Counted from the first letter of the stretch, positions 23,726-33,784 are shown. The stretch is 64,000 nucleotides of DNA from Thalassospira sp. MCCC 1A01428 (GCF_002115825.1 NZ_JFJZ01000012.1:1-64000), one strand, 5' to 3'. The notes: generated by a model from the sequence alone, not told the origin. Numbers and translations are program-made.

Positions 23726-24550
23726 ATGATCCAGGGTATGGACGATGAGAAAAAAATTTTCGAATTTGATAAAACAGATATTGATGAGATTAAAAATGAT
23801 ATAATTTTTCCATATTTGAAGGGCGAATCATTTTATTTTGATGGTTATTTTTTGTCTGGAAATGATGTCAAAAGAATATTGGTGAAAGAAACTAAAATTA
23901 AGATAGGTGATTTAACTTCTGCCAGGAATGATCGAGTTCCGGCGGGTGTTTTAATTTTTTATACTCCTAGTTCTGTCTTTATGGGGGATTTCGGTACTAA
24001 TGATATTACAAAAAAAATTATTTCAGAAAGTAAGTTAGAGATTGGTGCGGTCACTTCTACGGAGAAAACCTCCAATGGAGGAGGCATGAGTAATGCTAAT
24101 GATGGAGACAAGAGTAAGGTTTTTGTTGTTCATGGTCATGATGTTTCGGCAAAATCTGAGGTCGCTCGTTTTATCGAAAGGATTGGATTTGAGGCTATTA
24201 TTTTACATGAGCAAGCTAATGAAGGGAAAACAATTATAGAGAAAATTGAACGATATTCTGATGTTGGGTTTGGCATCGTTTTGTATACTCCATGCGACTT
24301 AGGAGCCTCATCGAAAGATAAAGGCAATATGAACTTTCGGGCTCGGCAAAATGTAGTGTTCGAGCATGGGTTTTTGATCGGCAAGATTGGGCGTTCTAAT
24401 GTGTGTGCTTTGGTTAAAGGTGATATAGAAAAGCCGAACGATATTTCAGGAGTTGTTTATGTCGATTTTGGTGAAGGTGAAGCATGGAAATATCAGTTGG
24501 CAAAAGAGATGAAAAAATCAGGTTATGACGTTGATCTAAATAAAATTTGA
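23726..24550 (+). CDS. TIR-like (CAP12/Pycsar-effector type) protein with unknown N-terminal domain
   Basis: About 274 residues from the ATG used here. Residues 131-270 match the TIR-like family (PF10137) called predicted nucleotide-binding: KVFVVHGHD, ILHEQANEGKTIIEK, VLYTPCDLG, RARQNVVFEHG and CALVKGDIEKPNDISGVVYV. E213 in FEHG is the likely catalytic glutamate of an NAD-cleaving TIR. Residues 1-115 form a separate domain I do not recognise, joined by a Ser/Asn/Gly linker. Start uncertain: GGAGG at 23698-23702 best serves TTG at 23711; ATG at 23738 is also possible. Related domains are immune effectors, but no cyclase gene is adjacent. Confidence 0.8.
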   Translation: MIQGMDDEKKIFEFDKTDIDEIKNDIIFPYLKGESFYFDGYFLSGNDVKRILVKETKIKIGDLTSARNDRVPAGVLIFYTPSSVFMGDFGTNDITKKIISESKLEIGAVTSTEKTSNGGGMSNANDGDKSKVFVVHGHDVSAKSEVARFIERIGFEAIILHEQANEGKTIIEKIERYSDVGFGIVLYTPCDLGASSKDKGNMNFRARQNVVFEHGFLIGKIGRSNVCALVKGDIEKPNDISGVVYVDFGEGEAWKYQLAKEMKKSGYDVDLNKI

Positions 24551-24578
24551 TTGCAGTGGGGCTTTAATCATTCGTTGA

Positions 24579-25994
24579 CTAATCATCCCCACCCAACGCC
24601 TGATACAGCGTCACCAGATTTAAGATCTGGTTGAGCTGGTTTTGCAGGAGGGATTCTTCGGCGGTGCGGCGGTTTTCCTGCGCGTCCAGCCAATCCTGTA
24701 TGGAGACGGCTCCGGCGCGAAAGCGGGTTTCATAGATGCGTTCGGCGTTGCGCGCGTTATCAAGGGCGGCGCGCAGATTTTTGGCCTGTTCCAGATAGTG
24801 ATCGCGGGCGGATAAGGCGGTTTCAACGTCGCTGAATGCTTGATACAGGGTTTGGCGATAGGTCGCGATATCCTGTTCGTATTGGGCTTGCGATACCTTG
24901 ATATTTAGTTGGCCTTCGTTCCAGTTCAGGAACGGCAGGGCAAGGCTGGCGCCCAGCGTGCCAATCGGGTTTTGCAGGAAATTGCGCAACTGGTCGCTGC
25001 TGGTACCGAGTTCGCCGGTCAGGTTCAGGGTGGGCAGCAGGCTGGTTTTGGTGGAATTAAGCTGCGATACATCTTCGCGCAGTCGCAATTCGGCGGCTTT
25101 GATGTCGGGTCGACGGTCCAGCAAGGCTGCGGGCAGGCCCGAGGCGACAATTGGCAGGCCGCCATCGGGCAGGGTTTTGCGGGCGATTTCCATGTTTTGC
25201 GGTGGCTGGTCAAACAGGATCGAAAGCGCGTTTTTGTTGGCCTTCAGGCTTTGTGCAATTTGGGTATAATCGGCCTGCTGGCTTTCAAGGCTGCGGCGGG
25301 ATTCATAAAGTTCCAGCGAGCTTGACGCTCCGCTTTCATATTGCACGTTTACCAGTTCCAGCGTTTTGCGCGCATAATCAATACTGGCCTGGGCAATTGC
25401 CAGGCGTTGCTGGTCGTATACCGTTTGCCAATACAGTTTGGCGGTGGTGCCGGTGAGCGTTAAGGCCGTGCTGGCGCGGTCTTTTTCGGTTGCCAGGGCT
25501 TCCCATTTTGCGGCGTCATAATCATTGCCAAGTTTCCCCCACAAATCTACCTCGTAGCTGACACCCGTTGTGGTGCCATAGCTGCGCGAGATATTGCCGG
25601 TATCGAGGTTGCGCGAGGTGGAGCTGTTGGCGGTGGCAGACAGGTCAGGGAACAGGTCGGTTTTGGCAATGCCCGCTTGCAACTGGGCCTGACGGACCTT
25701 GATGGTGGCGGCGGCAAGGTCGTTATTGCGTGCAAGGGCATTGGCGACAAGCTGGTTTAGCGCATCGTCGTTAAAGTTATGCCACCAGTTGGAGGGGGCA
25801 AAGGCGGCGTCCTTGCCGGGGATGGTCGCCTTGTTATTGCCGTTCACATCCATGTCGTCGCGGGCATTTGCCGAATACCAGCCATTGGGCACACCAACGT
25901 CGGGCCTGGTATAGCTGACTTCTTTCAGGCTGGAGCAACCCGCAAGGATCAGCAGCGACAGGATGGTTCCGGTCTTGAGGGTGGATTTAAACAT
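24579..25994 (-). CDS. Outer-membrane efflux lipoprotein, NodT/TolC family
   Basis: A 471-residue protein with lipoprotein signal LSLLILAGCSS (Cys about residue 20). Two outer-membrane efflux repeats follow, with long helical segments and PDLSATANSSTSR and LLPTLNLTGELG in equivalent places. The ATG at 25994 follows GGAGA by 9 bases. It is the third gene of macA-macB-nodT, giving a full tripartite pump from cytoplasm to outside. Confidence 0.9.
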   Translation of the reverse strand: MFKSTLKTGTILSLLILAGCSSLKEVSYTRPDVGVPNGWYSANARDDMDVNGNNKATIPGKDAAFAPSNWWHNFNDDALNQLVANALARNNDLAAATIKVRQAQLQAGIAKTDLFPDLSATANSSTSRNLDTGNISRSYGTTTGVSYEVDLWGKLGNDYDAAKWEALATEKDRASTALTLTGTTAKLYWQTVYDQQRLAIAQASIDYARKTLELVNVQYESGASSSLELYESRRSLESQQADYTQIAQSLKANKNALSILFDQPPQNMEIARKTLPDGGLPIVASGLPAALLDRRPDIKAAELRLREDVSQLNSTKTSLLPTLNLTGELGTSSDQLRNFLQNPIGTLGASLALPFLNWNEGQLNIKVSQAQYEQDIATYRQTLYQAFSDVETALSARDHYLEQAKNLRAALDNARNAERIYETRFRAGAVSIQDWLDAQENRRTAEESLLQNQLNQILNLVTLYQALGGDD

Positions 25995-26009
25995 TATCAA
26001 AATTCTCCA

Positions 26010-27968
26010 TCAGTCCCGGTTCAAGGCATCGACAGGGTTCAGGCGGGCAGCACTGCGCGCGGGCAAAAAGCCAAACAGCACCCCGATCATGGAGGAGCAG
26101 GCGAAGGCCGCAATAATTGAGGTGGTGGAATAGATCATTTGAATGGGAGTTCCCAACATATCAAACAGCACCCCGAATAACAGGGCCAGCGAAACGCCCA
26201 GCGCCCCGCCGATCAGGCAAACCAGCACTGCTTCGATCAGGAACTGGCGCAAAATATCACCCTGACGGGCGCCCACCGCCATGCGCACACCAATTTCGCC
26301 GGTGCGTTCGGTAACCGATACCAGCATGATATTCATAACGCCAATGCCGCCGACAATTAGCGAGATAACGGCAATGGAGGATACAAGCAGGGTGAGCGTT
26401 GCCGTGGTGGTTTCGATGGTTTGGCGGATGGTATCGGTATTGATGGTGAAAAAATCGCGGATCCCGTGGCGTTTTTCAAGAAAGTCGCCAATTTTTTGTT
26501 CGGCCAGTTTGGTATCCACCGCATCGGCGACGCGCACGGTGATGCTGGTCAGGTAATTTTGGCCGGTCAGACGTGTCATGACGGTGGTGTAGGGTAGCCA
26601 GACATTGAGGGTATCACCCCGGCCAAAGGCACTGTCGTGTTTTTTTGTGACGCCAATGATGCGCACAGGGACCGAACCTAACAAGATGACTTTGCCCAGC
26701 GGATCTTCACCATTGGGGAACAGTTTGTCGCGCGTGTTATTATCGATAATCGCATCCTGATCGCGGTTTTGAACAGAACGCTGGTTAAACCAGATGCCCT
26801 GATCCATTTCATACCCGCGTACGCGGTCGTAATTCACCCCGACACCGGTAACGGCGGATGTGACCTCGATATTGCGATAGCGTAGCGTGACACTGGCAGA
26901 AACGCTTGGCGTGACGCTATCGACATAATATTCATCATCCAGCGCGGTGGCATCATCGGCAGTCAGGGTACGGATACTATCGGCATCGCGGTCGCCAAAA
27001 TCCTGCCCGCGTCGAATGTCGATGGTGTTTGTGCCAATAGAGCTAATGTCAGCCAGCACCTTTTCGCGCGACCCAGTGCCAAGGGCAACGACAGACACCA
27101 CCGAGGCAATGCCGATGATAATGCCCAGCATGGTAAGGAATGTGCGCAAACGGTGCGCTGCCATCGCCACCAGTGCCATTTTAAAGGCTTCGCCAAAGCG
27201 GCCAAATTCGGCCCACAGGCGGTTGCCCGACGGTTTTTTGGCAATGGGGGCGGGCGTGGCGGTTTCATTGCCACTTGCTGCGGTCTGGCGTTCATCACGG
27301 ATGATTTCACCATCCAGAATTTCGATCACCCGTTCGGCGTGGGCTGCAACATTTGGGTCGTGCGTGACCAGAATTACCGTATGGCCATCGGCATGAAGGT
27401 CACGCAAAAGGGCCAGGGTTTGCTCGCCGCTTTTGCTGTCCAGCGCGCCGGTGGGTTCGTCCGCCAGGATCACATCGCCGCCATTCATCAGGGCACGGGC
27501 AATACTGACACGTTGTTGCTGCCCGCCTGAAAGCTGGCCGGGGCGATGATGGGTGCGATCGGCCAGTCCCACTTTATCGAGCAGGTCCTGGGCCCGGGCA
27601 TGGCGCTGGCTGGGTGAATAACCGGCATAAATAGCAGGGACTTCCACATTGCCGAGCGCGGTTAAATCGGACAGCAAATGATAGCGTTGAAAGATAAAGC
27701 CGAAATATTCACGGCGCAGGGCAGCCAGTTCGTCGGGTTCCAGCGCGTCGGTGGCGCGGCCATTAACACGGTAGGTGCCGCGTGTTGGCCGGTCCAGACA
27801 GCCCAGAATATTCATCAAGGTTGATTTGCCTGAACCCGACGCGCCCATAATGGCAACCATTTCACCGCGTTCGATGGTCAGGTTAACGCCTTTAAGCACG
27901 GCAATTTTCTGGTCACCTGCGGGATATTCGCGCCACAGGTTTGTGATTTCAATTAACGGTGCAGCCAT
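26010..27968 (-). CDS. macB: MacB-type ABC transporter (ATPase fused to permease)
   Basis: A 652-residue inner-membrane protein. N-terminal ATPase: Walker [10 protein letters not shown] (about residues 41-49), signature LSGGQQQR, Walker [13 protein letters not shown]. Then a transmembrane helix near 275, a periplasmic MacB domain, and three C-terminal helices ending in [15 protein letters not shown]. Length matches E. coli MacB (648). It starts 2 bases after the macA stop. MacB works as a mechanotransmitter with MacA and a TolC-like channel; drug, peptide or siderophore substrates are all possible. Confidence 0.93.
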   Translation of the reverse strand: MAAPLIEITNLWREYPAGDQKIAVLKGVNLTIERGEMVAIMGASGSGKSTLMNILGCLDRPTRGTYRVNGRATDALEPDELAALRREYFGFIFQRYHLLSDLTALGNVEVPAIYAGYSPSQRHARAQDLLDKVGLADRTHHRPGQLSGGQQQRVSIARALMNGGDVILADEPTGALDSKSGEQTLALLRDLHADGHTVILVTHDPNVAAHAERVIEILDGEIIRDERQTAASGNETATPAPIAKKPSGNRLWAEFGRFGEAFKMALVAMAAHRLRTFLTMLGIIIGIASVVSVVALGTGSREKVLADISSIGTNTIDIRRGQDFGDRDADSIRTLTADDATALDDEYYVDSVTPSVSASVTLRYRNIEVTSAVTGVGVNYDRVRGYEMDQGIWFNQRSVQNRDQDAIIDNNTRDKLFPNGEDPLGKVILLGSVPVRIIGVTKKHDSAFGRGDTLNVWLPYTTVMTRLTGQNYLTSITVRVADAVDTKLAEQKIGDFLEKRHGIRDFFTINTDTIRQTIETTTATLTLLVSSIAVISLIVGGIGVMNIMLVSVTERTGEIGVRMAVGARQGDILRQFLIEAVLVCLIGGALGVSLALLFGVLFDMLGTPIQMIYSTTSIIAAFACSSMIGVLFGFLPARSAARLNPVDALNRD

Positions 27969-27970
27969 GA

Positions 27971-29173
27971 TCAGAACATCATCCCCCGTGGGCGACGATT
28001 ACCAGTACCGTCAATGGCAACGCCACTGGCGGCGCCAATGACAACACTGTCGCCTTCGGCAACGCCCGATGTAATTTCGGCTTTGACATTGGTGTTAAGG
28101 CCAACCGTGACAGGCACCTGTTTGATTGTTGGTTGTTTGTCGCCGTCGCTGTTGGCAGTGGCGATTTGCACATATTGTTTGCCATCCTTCCCGCTGATCA
28201 GGGCGGATGAGGGAATGATCAATGCGTCTTTGACCGATTTTAAAATAATGGTGACTTCGGTGGTCATGGCGATGCGTAAAACGCCATCGGGGTTGGGCAC
28301 ATCAAACAGCGCATTGTAATAAACCGCCTCGTCATCGGCGATGCCATCGTCATTGTCGTCAATTTCATCGGGGGCGGGTTCAATTGCGCGCAGGGTGGCG
28401 TGATATTTGGTGTCGGGGTCGCCCAGAATGGTGAAATAAACCTTCTGCCCCGGTTTGACGCGAATAACATCGGCTTCCGATATTTCGGCTTTGACCGTCA
28501 TGGTATCAAGCTGGGCCAGTTTAATGATGGTAGGTGTGGTTTGCACCGCATTCACCGTTTGCCCGACCTTGACGGGCAGGGACACAACCGTGCCATCCAT
28601 CGGGGCTTTGATCTGGGTGTAATCAAGGTCGATCTGGGCGGTATCAACGGCGATTTTCGCCTGGTCGATTTCGGCATTCAGCGCGTTAATTTCGGCCTTG
28701 GTGACGGCAAGGGTGGCGGTGGCGGTTTCAAGGTCTTCCTGCGGGCTGGCATCAAGGCGGCGCATTTTTTGCTGCCGTTCATAGGCCTGTTGTGCCTGGC
28801 GCAGGGTCGCTTTTTTTGAGGCCAGTTGCGCCTGAATATTGGCCAGGTTGGCTTTCGCGTCGCTCAGGGCATTTTGCTGGGTGGACGGGTCGATCTCGGC
28901 GATCAGGTCGCCCTGCTTGATGACATCGCCCAGGGCGACATGCAGTTTTTGAATTTGCCCCGAAACCTGCGCCCCGACCGACACCAGCTGATAGGATTCC
29001 AGCGCCCCGCTTGCCAGAACTGTGCTTTCCAGATCACCACGCGTTACCTTGGCGGTAACATAGCTGGGGGCTGTTTCGGGCGGAAACAGATAATTGCGGC
29101 CAAACCACCCGCCAGCGGCCAGCAGAATGATAACGACAATTATGGTGGTGCGATGGGCGAGCAGTTTTTTCAT
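27971..29173 (-). CDS. macA: MacA-type membrane-fusion protein
   Basis: A 400-residue periplasmic adaptor with an N-terminal membrane anchor ([16 protein letters not shown], about 9-24). It then has biotinyl-lipoyl halves around a coiled-coil hairpin (about 95-190) and a beta-barrel region. Residues 270-285 are an acidic insert ([14 protein letters not shown]) of the calcium-binding-loop type found in part of this family. First gene of the efflux operon; divergent from the CpxR-like regulator gene 220 bases away, which may control it. Confidence 0.92.
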   Translation of the reverse strand: MKKLLAHRTTIIVVIILLAAGGWFGRNYLFPPETAPSYVTAKVTRGDLESTVLASGALESYQLVSVGAQVSGQIQKLHVALGDVIKQGDLIAEIDPSTQQNALSDAKANLANIQAQLASKKATLRQAQQAYERQQKMRRLDASPQEDLETATATLAVTKAEINALNAEIDQAKIAVDTAQIDLDYTQIKAPMDGTVVSLPVKVGQTVNAVQTTPTIIKLAQLDTMTVKAEISEADVIRVKPGQKVYFTILGDPDTKYHATLRAIEPAPDEIDDNDDGIADDEAVYYNALFDVPNPDGVLRIAMTTEVTIILKSVKDALIIPSSALISGKDGKQYVQIATANSDGDKQPTIKQVPVTVGLNTNVKAEITSGVAEGDSVVIGAASGVAIDGTGNRRPRGMMF

Positions 29174-29394
29174 GGGAATCCGTTATGCTGAATTCTTAAA
29201 GCGTCGGTGTGGGGCGAAAGGCACGAACAAGACGTTCGTTTCCATCTTTATCCTGAACCTAGATAGCATTCATTGATGTGCCATGGGGTGAGCAGGATGA
29301 AAAACATGTGTAAGGGATGTGTAAAGGTCGCATCTGTGGCCTTTTCGCGGCGATTTTGCCCGGTATGATACAATCAGATTTGGAGAAGGCCGCC

Positions 29395-30111
29395 GTGAGT
29401 CGAATACTTCTGATTGATGATGACACTGAACTGGGCGAGATGCTGGCAGAGTATCTTGACGGGGAAGGTTTTGAAATTACCGTTGTGCATAATGGCCGCG
29501 ACGGGATTGCCCATGCCCTGTCAGGCGATTATGCGATGGCGTTGCTTGATATTATGATGCCCGGCATTGGCGGGATAGAGGTTTTGCGCCAGGTGCGTGC
29601 CCAAAGCCGGATGCCGATTATTATGTTAACCGCCAAGGGTGATGACGTTGACCGGGTGGTAGGCCTGGAGCTGGGCGCGGATGATTACATTCCCAAACCT
29701 TATTATCCGCGCGAACTGGTGGCCCGTATTCGCGCAGTTTTGCGGCGCGTCGGGGGTGATGAAGGTGCCGGGGTGCCAAAAGGTAGCGGGGCTGAAGGTC
29801 GGGAAGAAACGTTGCAACAAGGCCAGGTCACCTTGGACCCGGCGCGCAGAATGGCCGCATTTGGCGGAACAGAGCTGGACCTGACGGTTTCAGAATTTAA
29901 TTTGCTGGAAACCCTGATGCGTGCCCGTGACAGGGCACTTTCAAAAAATGAGTTATCGTTAACTGTGCTGGGCCGTCCACGTGAAGTTTATGACCGGTCC
30001 ATCGATGTACATATGAGCAATCTACGCCAGAAATTACAGCAGGTAAGCGGTGATGCAACCCTGATTGAAACCGTGCGCGGGTTTGGTTACCGGCTGAGGC
30101 AAAACCCATGA
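29395..30111 (+). CDS. OmpR-family response regulator, CpxR-like
   Basis: 239 residues from GTG at 29395 (MSRILLIDDDTELGE), chosen because GGAGAAGG lies 5 bases upstream; the frame is open further up. The receiver domain has the acidic pair DDD near residue 8, D51 (LLDIMMPG) and K in PKPYYPREL. Residues 140-238 form the winged helix (DRSIDVHMSNLRQKLQ). The combination resembles envelope-stress CpxR. It overlaps the kinase gene by 4 bases and is divergent from the efflux operon. Confidence 0.88.
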   Translation: MSRILLIDDDTELGEMLAEYLDGEGFEITVVHNGRDGIAHALSGDYAMALLDIMMPGIGGIEVLRQVRAQSRMPIIMLTAKGDDVDRVVGLELGADDYIPKPYYPRELVARIRAVLRRVGGDEGAGVPKGSGAEGREETLQQGQVTLDPARRMAAFGGTELDLTVSEFNLLETLMRARDRALSKNELSLTVLGRPREVYDRSIDVHMSNLRQKLQQVSGDATLIETVRGFGYRLRQNP

Positions 30112-31664
30112 GGGGACGGCTTTTCTGGAAAATTCTGGTTGGCTTTGCCATTACGTTTGTGGGTATAGCTCAGGGGATATGGCTGCTTTTTCAGTTTTAC
30201 GGCCATCCGCCAACCCTGTACCTGATCGGTTATTTATCGGCAACCGTACCCGGATATGTCGAGATGGCGACCCGTGCCGCCGAACGTGGCGGTGTGGCGG
30301 CACTTGATCAACTGGTAAAGGACTGGCCCCGGGCGGAAAGGGAACGGTTTGCCTATAAACCCGTCAGTGCCGCGGTTGCCGCCCAGCAAAATAAACGCAA
30401 CGATACGCTGCCCACCGCACAGGAACTGGCGGAATGGTCGGAAAAAACAGGGAACCTTACCCGGCGTTTAACACCCGAACAATTGCGCGAAGGGTATCTG
30501 GTGGCGCATCAGGTATGGGAAACCGGCAGTATTGTCCGCACCATTCAATTGCCTGACGAAACATGGATACAAATGTCGTTTGATGCCAGCGACATTGTGG
30601 CGCAAATCCCACGGGACCGGCATTTTAATGTGCCCATGCCCATGATTGTGGCCGGGGTGGTTGGCGGGCTTATTTTTAGTGCGCTTTTGGCGTGGTATTT
30701 AACCCGGCCGATTTTGCAATTGCGTAAGGGCTTTGAACAACTGGCATCGGGTGAAATGTCGCATCGTTTGCGCCCGAAAATGGGCCGCCGCCGCGACGAA
30801 ATTGCCGATCTGGCCCGCGATTTTGACCATATGGCAGGCCAGTTGCAGCAACTGATCGGCGCACGCGACCGCTTGTTGAACGATGTATCGCATGAATTGC
30901 GATCACCGTTGGCGCGGATGCAAATGGCGGTTGCGCTGGCCCGGCAAAAACCGGAACGGGCCGAAAGTTCGTTTGACCGGATCGAAAAGGAAACCATTCG
31001 CCTTGATGAACTGGTAGGTGGGCTTTTAACCCTGTCGCGGGTTGAAAGCGGGGCGGCACATCAACCGGTATATCTGGATCTGGATCATTTGTTGGGCCGG
31101 GTCATTGCCGATGCCAGGTTCGAGGCCGAAGGTCTGGGTGTTACCGTAAAAACCAACCTTGCAGTGCGCCGGTCGCATTTCGGGGCAGTACCCGTGGTGC
31201 TGGGAAATGCCGAATTGTTGCGCCGGGCTTTTGAAAATGTGATCCGCAATGCGTTGCATCACACCCCCGTGGGTCAGCAGGTAGAAATTACCGCTACCGC
31301 CGATTTTGACAGGCAAGTTTTCGATATTATGATTGCGGACTGCGGGCCGGGCATTGCACCAGACATGATCGAGATTGTGTTTGACCCCTTTACCCGCGAT
31401 GTGGGGGCGAACGGGGTGGTGTCAGCGCAAAGTGATGCGGGGAATGATATGGCGCGCCATATGCGTTTTGCCCCTGTAAGCGAAAAACGCGATGTTGCCG
31501 GGTTTAATGCCAGTAAAATCGGTTTCGGGCTTGGCCTTTCGATTGCCCAACGCGCCATTGTTGCCCATGGCGGGACCATTTTTGCCCGCAATCGCGAAGA
31601 GGGTGGGTTGGTAATGTATATAACATTGCCTTTTATTGTGCGCCCTGTGGGTAGCGACGATTAA
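30108..31664 (+). CDS. Sensor histidine kinase, CpxA-like
   Basis: 518 residues. TM1 about 9-30, periplasmic sensor 31-178, TM2 about 179-198, HAMP to 250, HisKA with H262 (NDVSHELRSPLA), HATPase with N377/N381, D411-x-G-x-G and GFGLGLS (472-478). Between the F box (FDPFTR, 425-430) and the G2 box lies a stretch of about 40 residues where most kinases have 10-20. It lengthens the ATP lid and is unusual. Partner of the regulator it overlaps by 4 bases. Confidence 0.88.
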   Translation: MRGRLFWKILVGFAITFVGIAQGIWLLFQFYGHPPTLYLIGYLSATVPGYVEMATRAAERGGVAALDQLVKDWPRAERERFAYKPVSAAVAAQQNKRNDTLPTAQELAEWSEKTGNLTRRLTPEQLREGYLVAHQVWETGSIVRTIQLPDETWIQMSFDASDIVAQIPRDRHFNVPMPMIVAGVVGGLIFSALLAWYLTRPILQLRKGFEQLASGEMSHRLRPKMGRRRDEIADLARDFDHMAGQLQQLIGARDRLLNDVSHELRSPLARMQMAVALARQKPERAESSFDRIEKETIRLDELVGGLLTLSRVESGAAHQPVYLDLDHLLGRVIADARFEAEGLGVTVKTNLAVRRSHFGAVPVVLGNAELLRRAFENVIRNALHHTPVGQQVEITATADFDRQVFDIMIADCGPGIAPDMIEIVFDPFTRDVGANGVVSAQSDAGNDMARHMRFAPVSEKRDVAGFNASKIGFGLGLSIAQRAIVAHGGTIFARNREEGGLVMYITLPFIVRPVGSDD

Positions 31665-31699
31665 TAATGCGCGACAGCAAACCGCATTTTGGTATGTTT

Positions 31700-33121
31700 T
31701 TATATGTTGGTTCGTGACGGCGGACCAGAAGGTTCGTCTTTGGTTGTTTGCGGTAATACGCCATCAGGTTGCGGTAAAATTACGATGGCTTCAAAGCCAT
31801 CAACTTCGCCGGTGGCCGGGGATTGCAACAATAGCTGACCACCGGCCTGCTGCATGATGGTATCGGCAATTGCCAAACCCAGTCCTGATCCTCGTGCGGC
31901 AGGATTATTGCGTTCAAACCGTTCTGTTAATTTGATCAACACATCATCGGGCACGCGTGCGCAGCGATTGACAATGTGAATATGCGCCGGGTGATCGGCC
32001 GACGCCCAAATATGAATAGCGGCATCTTCGTCGCTGTGGATCAGGGCATTTTCGATCAGGTTGCGCAGGCAGATGGCAAAGGCGTCAATGTCGATTTTCC
32101 CCATCAATTGCCCGGCATTGACTAAATCAACATCAAGGCGATGCGCATAGCGGGTATCACGGCTGAAATCCTCGATAACGAGGGATAACGCGGGGGATAA
32201 ATCCTGCATTTCGCCCACAACGGCAACGCCAGCTTCAGCGCGGGAAAGCTGCAACAGTTTTTCCGACAGACGTTTTAAGTGTTGCAACGATTTTTCGACC
32301 TGGCTGGCGCGATCGCTATTGGCGGGATCATCCGATATTTCGGCACGCAGGCGCTGGGTTTGTGCCAGTGCCGCAGCAATCGGGGTGCGTAATTCATGCG
32401 CAGAATTGGCGGCAAAATTACGTTCTGCTGCCAGAGCAGATTTAAGACGCGCCAACAGGTTGTTAACGGCTGTCACAATCGGATGTAATTCGTCGGGTAG
32501 TTCGGGGCGGTCAATCGGGGCCATATTGCCACTGCCGCGATTGCGGATGTCATCCTGAAGCAGGGTCACAGGGCGCAATCCGCGCCGGACACTCCACCAG
32601 ATACCAATGATGCCAAGCGGGATGAGAACAAGCAGCGGGGCAAGGATCGCGGATGTGCTTTCGCGCAGGGCTTCGCGGCGATGGGCAAGCGGTTCTGCAA
32701 CCTGAATATACAGGCTGTTGCGCAGGGTTGATTCTGTATAATAGCGAAACCTGTCATCTTCGGAAAAACCCGGTCTTAACGGGGCAGAGAACGCATCGGT
32801 CCCCCCTTCATAGGATTGCACCAGAACTTTGCCGTCAGGGTCGCGGATTTGATAGGCGACAAATTCGTCCGCTGTTACGCGGCTTCCGGTTGGCATGCGG
32901 TGCGGGGCGTTTGCATCGCTATGTTCGAATAAATAATCAACGGCAAGGGGTAAAATACGGTGCGCTGTTTGCTGCAATCCGCTGTCAAAGGCTTCGCCCA
33001 TTTCATCTTGCATCACCAGCAAGGCAAGGACGCATCCCAAAAGCCAGGCCAGCGTCATTACCACTGTAACCCGCGTGACAATGGCAATGATCAGGCTGTT
33101 TTTCATTTTTAGCAATGCCAT
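31700..33121 (-). CDS. Sensor histidine kinase, QseC/TctE-like, with degenerate G1 box
   Basis: 473 residues. TM1 about 8-37, periplasmic part 38-155, TM2 about 158-178, HAMP, HisKA with H242 (NSAHELRTPIA), N box N354/N358, and G2 box GSGLGLAIA (411-419). The G1 box, usually D-x-G-x-G, reads VNRCARVP (384-391): the Asp is Asn and both glycines are gone. This may weaken ATP binding. It begins 6 bases after its response-regulator gene and converges on the CpxA-like kinase gene. Confidence 0.87.
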   Translation of the reverse strand: MALLKMKNSLIIAIVTRVTVVMTLAWLLGCVLALLVMQDEMGEAFDSGLQQTAHRILPLAVDYLFEHSDANAPHRMPTGSRVTADEFVAYQIRDPDGKVLVQSYEGGTDAFSAPLRPGFSEDDRFRYYTESTLRNSLYIQVAEPLAHRREALRESTSAILAPLLVLIPLGIIGIWWSVRRGLRPVTLLQDDIRNRGSGNMAPIDRPELPDELHPIVTAVNNLLARLKSALAAERNFAANSAHELRTPIAAALAQTQRLRAEISDDPANSDRASQVEKSLQHLKRLSEKLLQLSRAEAGVAVVGEMQDLSPALSLVIEDFSRDTRYAHRLDVDLVNAGQLMGKIDIDAFAICLRNLIENALIHSDEDAAIHIWASADHPAHIHIVNRCARVPDDVLIKLTERFERNNPAARGSGLGLAIADTIMQQAGGQLLLQSPATGEVDGFEAIVILPQPDGVLPQTTKDEPSGPPSRTNI

Positions 33122-33127
33122 CCGCTT

Positions 33128-33784
33128 TTATCCCTCTAGGCGGTAGCCGACACCGCGCACAGTTCGGATGGGTTCAGGACCGATTTTTTTGCGCAGGCGG
33201 CTGATATATACCTCGACTGTGTTGCTTTCGATCTCGGCACCGAATTCATACAGGGCATCTTCGAGCTGGCGCTTGGACAGGATGGCACCAGGGCGTCGCA
33301 AAAGCTGGTCAAATACAGCCCATTCGCGTGCGGTCAGATCAATCTGACGGCCCGAAACAAACACAAGGCGACTGGCCTGGTCAATTGCAAGGTTACCGAT
33401 TTCGATTAAAGGATTTGGATTGCCCGAATACCGCCGCGAAACCGCCCCCAGCCGTGCGATCATTTCCCCCAGATCAAAAGGTTTGACCAAATAATCATCC
33501 GCCCCGGCATTCAGCCCGGCGATACGATCGGAAATCTGGTCTTGTGCTGTGAGGATAACGCACGGGGTGACATCGCCGCGTTTGCGAATATTCTGTAAAA
33601 ATGTGATTCCATTGCCATCCGGCAGGTTCAGATCCAGCAGGATAATATCGTAACGGGTACTACGCAGGGTATCTTCGGCATCAAGAAGGGCTGGCAACCA
33701 GTCCACAGCTTCGCCCTGGGCCATTAAATGATCCTTGATCGCCTGTGCCAGCGATGGTTCATCTTCTATCAGCAATATGCGCAT
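33128..33784 (-). CDS. OmpR-family response regulator, QseB/TctD-like
   Basis: 218 residues: receiver with D51 (IILLDLNLPDGNG) and K101 (VKPFDLGEM), and a C-terminal winged helix (NTVEVYISRLRKKIG ... IRTVRGVGYRLEG). First gene of a two-gene operon with the following kinase, whose ribosome site (GAGGG) overlaps its last codons. The target genes are not evident. Confidence 0.9.
   Translation of the reverse strand: MRILLIEDEPSLAQAIKDHLMAQGEAVDWLPALLDAEDTLRSTRYDIILLDLNLPDGNGITFLQNIRKRGDVTPCVILTAQDQISDRIAGLNAGADDYLVKPFDLGEMIARLGAVSRRYSGNPNPLIEIGNLAIDQASRLVFVSGRQIDLTAREWAVFDQLLRRPGAILSKRQLEDALYEFGAEIESNTVEVYISRLRKKIGPEPIRTVRGVGYRLEG

Larger units (their letters stand above)
23480..24575. other. 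AT-rich island, probably horizontally acquired
   Basis: Spot counts of 60-base lines give about 20-43 percent GC here, against about 48-68 percent in lines on either side. Codon use shifts to AT-ending codons. It holds the TIR-like gene and about 200 bases of leader, including an inverted repeat CATCGAATTC/GAATTGATG (23536-23555) and overlapping TTGACATTGACA (23612-23623). I saw no integrase, transposase, tRNA or convincing flanking direct repeats, and edges are approximate. Confidence 0.7.

Noticed and set aside
23480-24575. TIR island as part of a complete CBASS or Pycsar operon
   Set aside because: No CD-NTase, adenylate or guanylate cyclase, or ancillary Cap gene is next to it; the neighbours are a cupin fragment and an efflux operon.
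23480-24575. Flanking direct repeats or an integrase that would define a mobile element
   Set aside because: Comparing both edges by eye showed only short, unconvincing matches and no recombinase gene.
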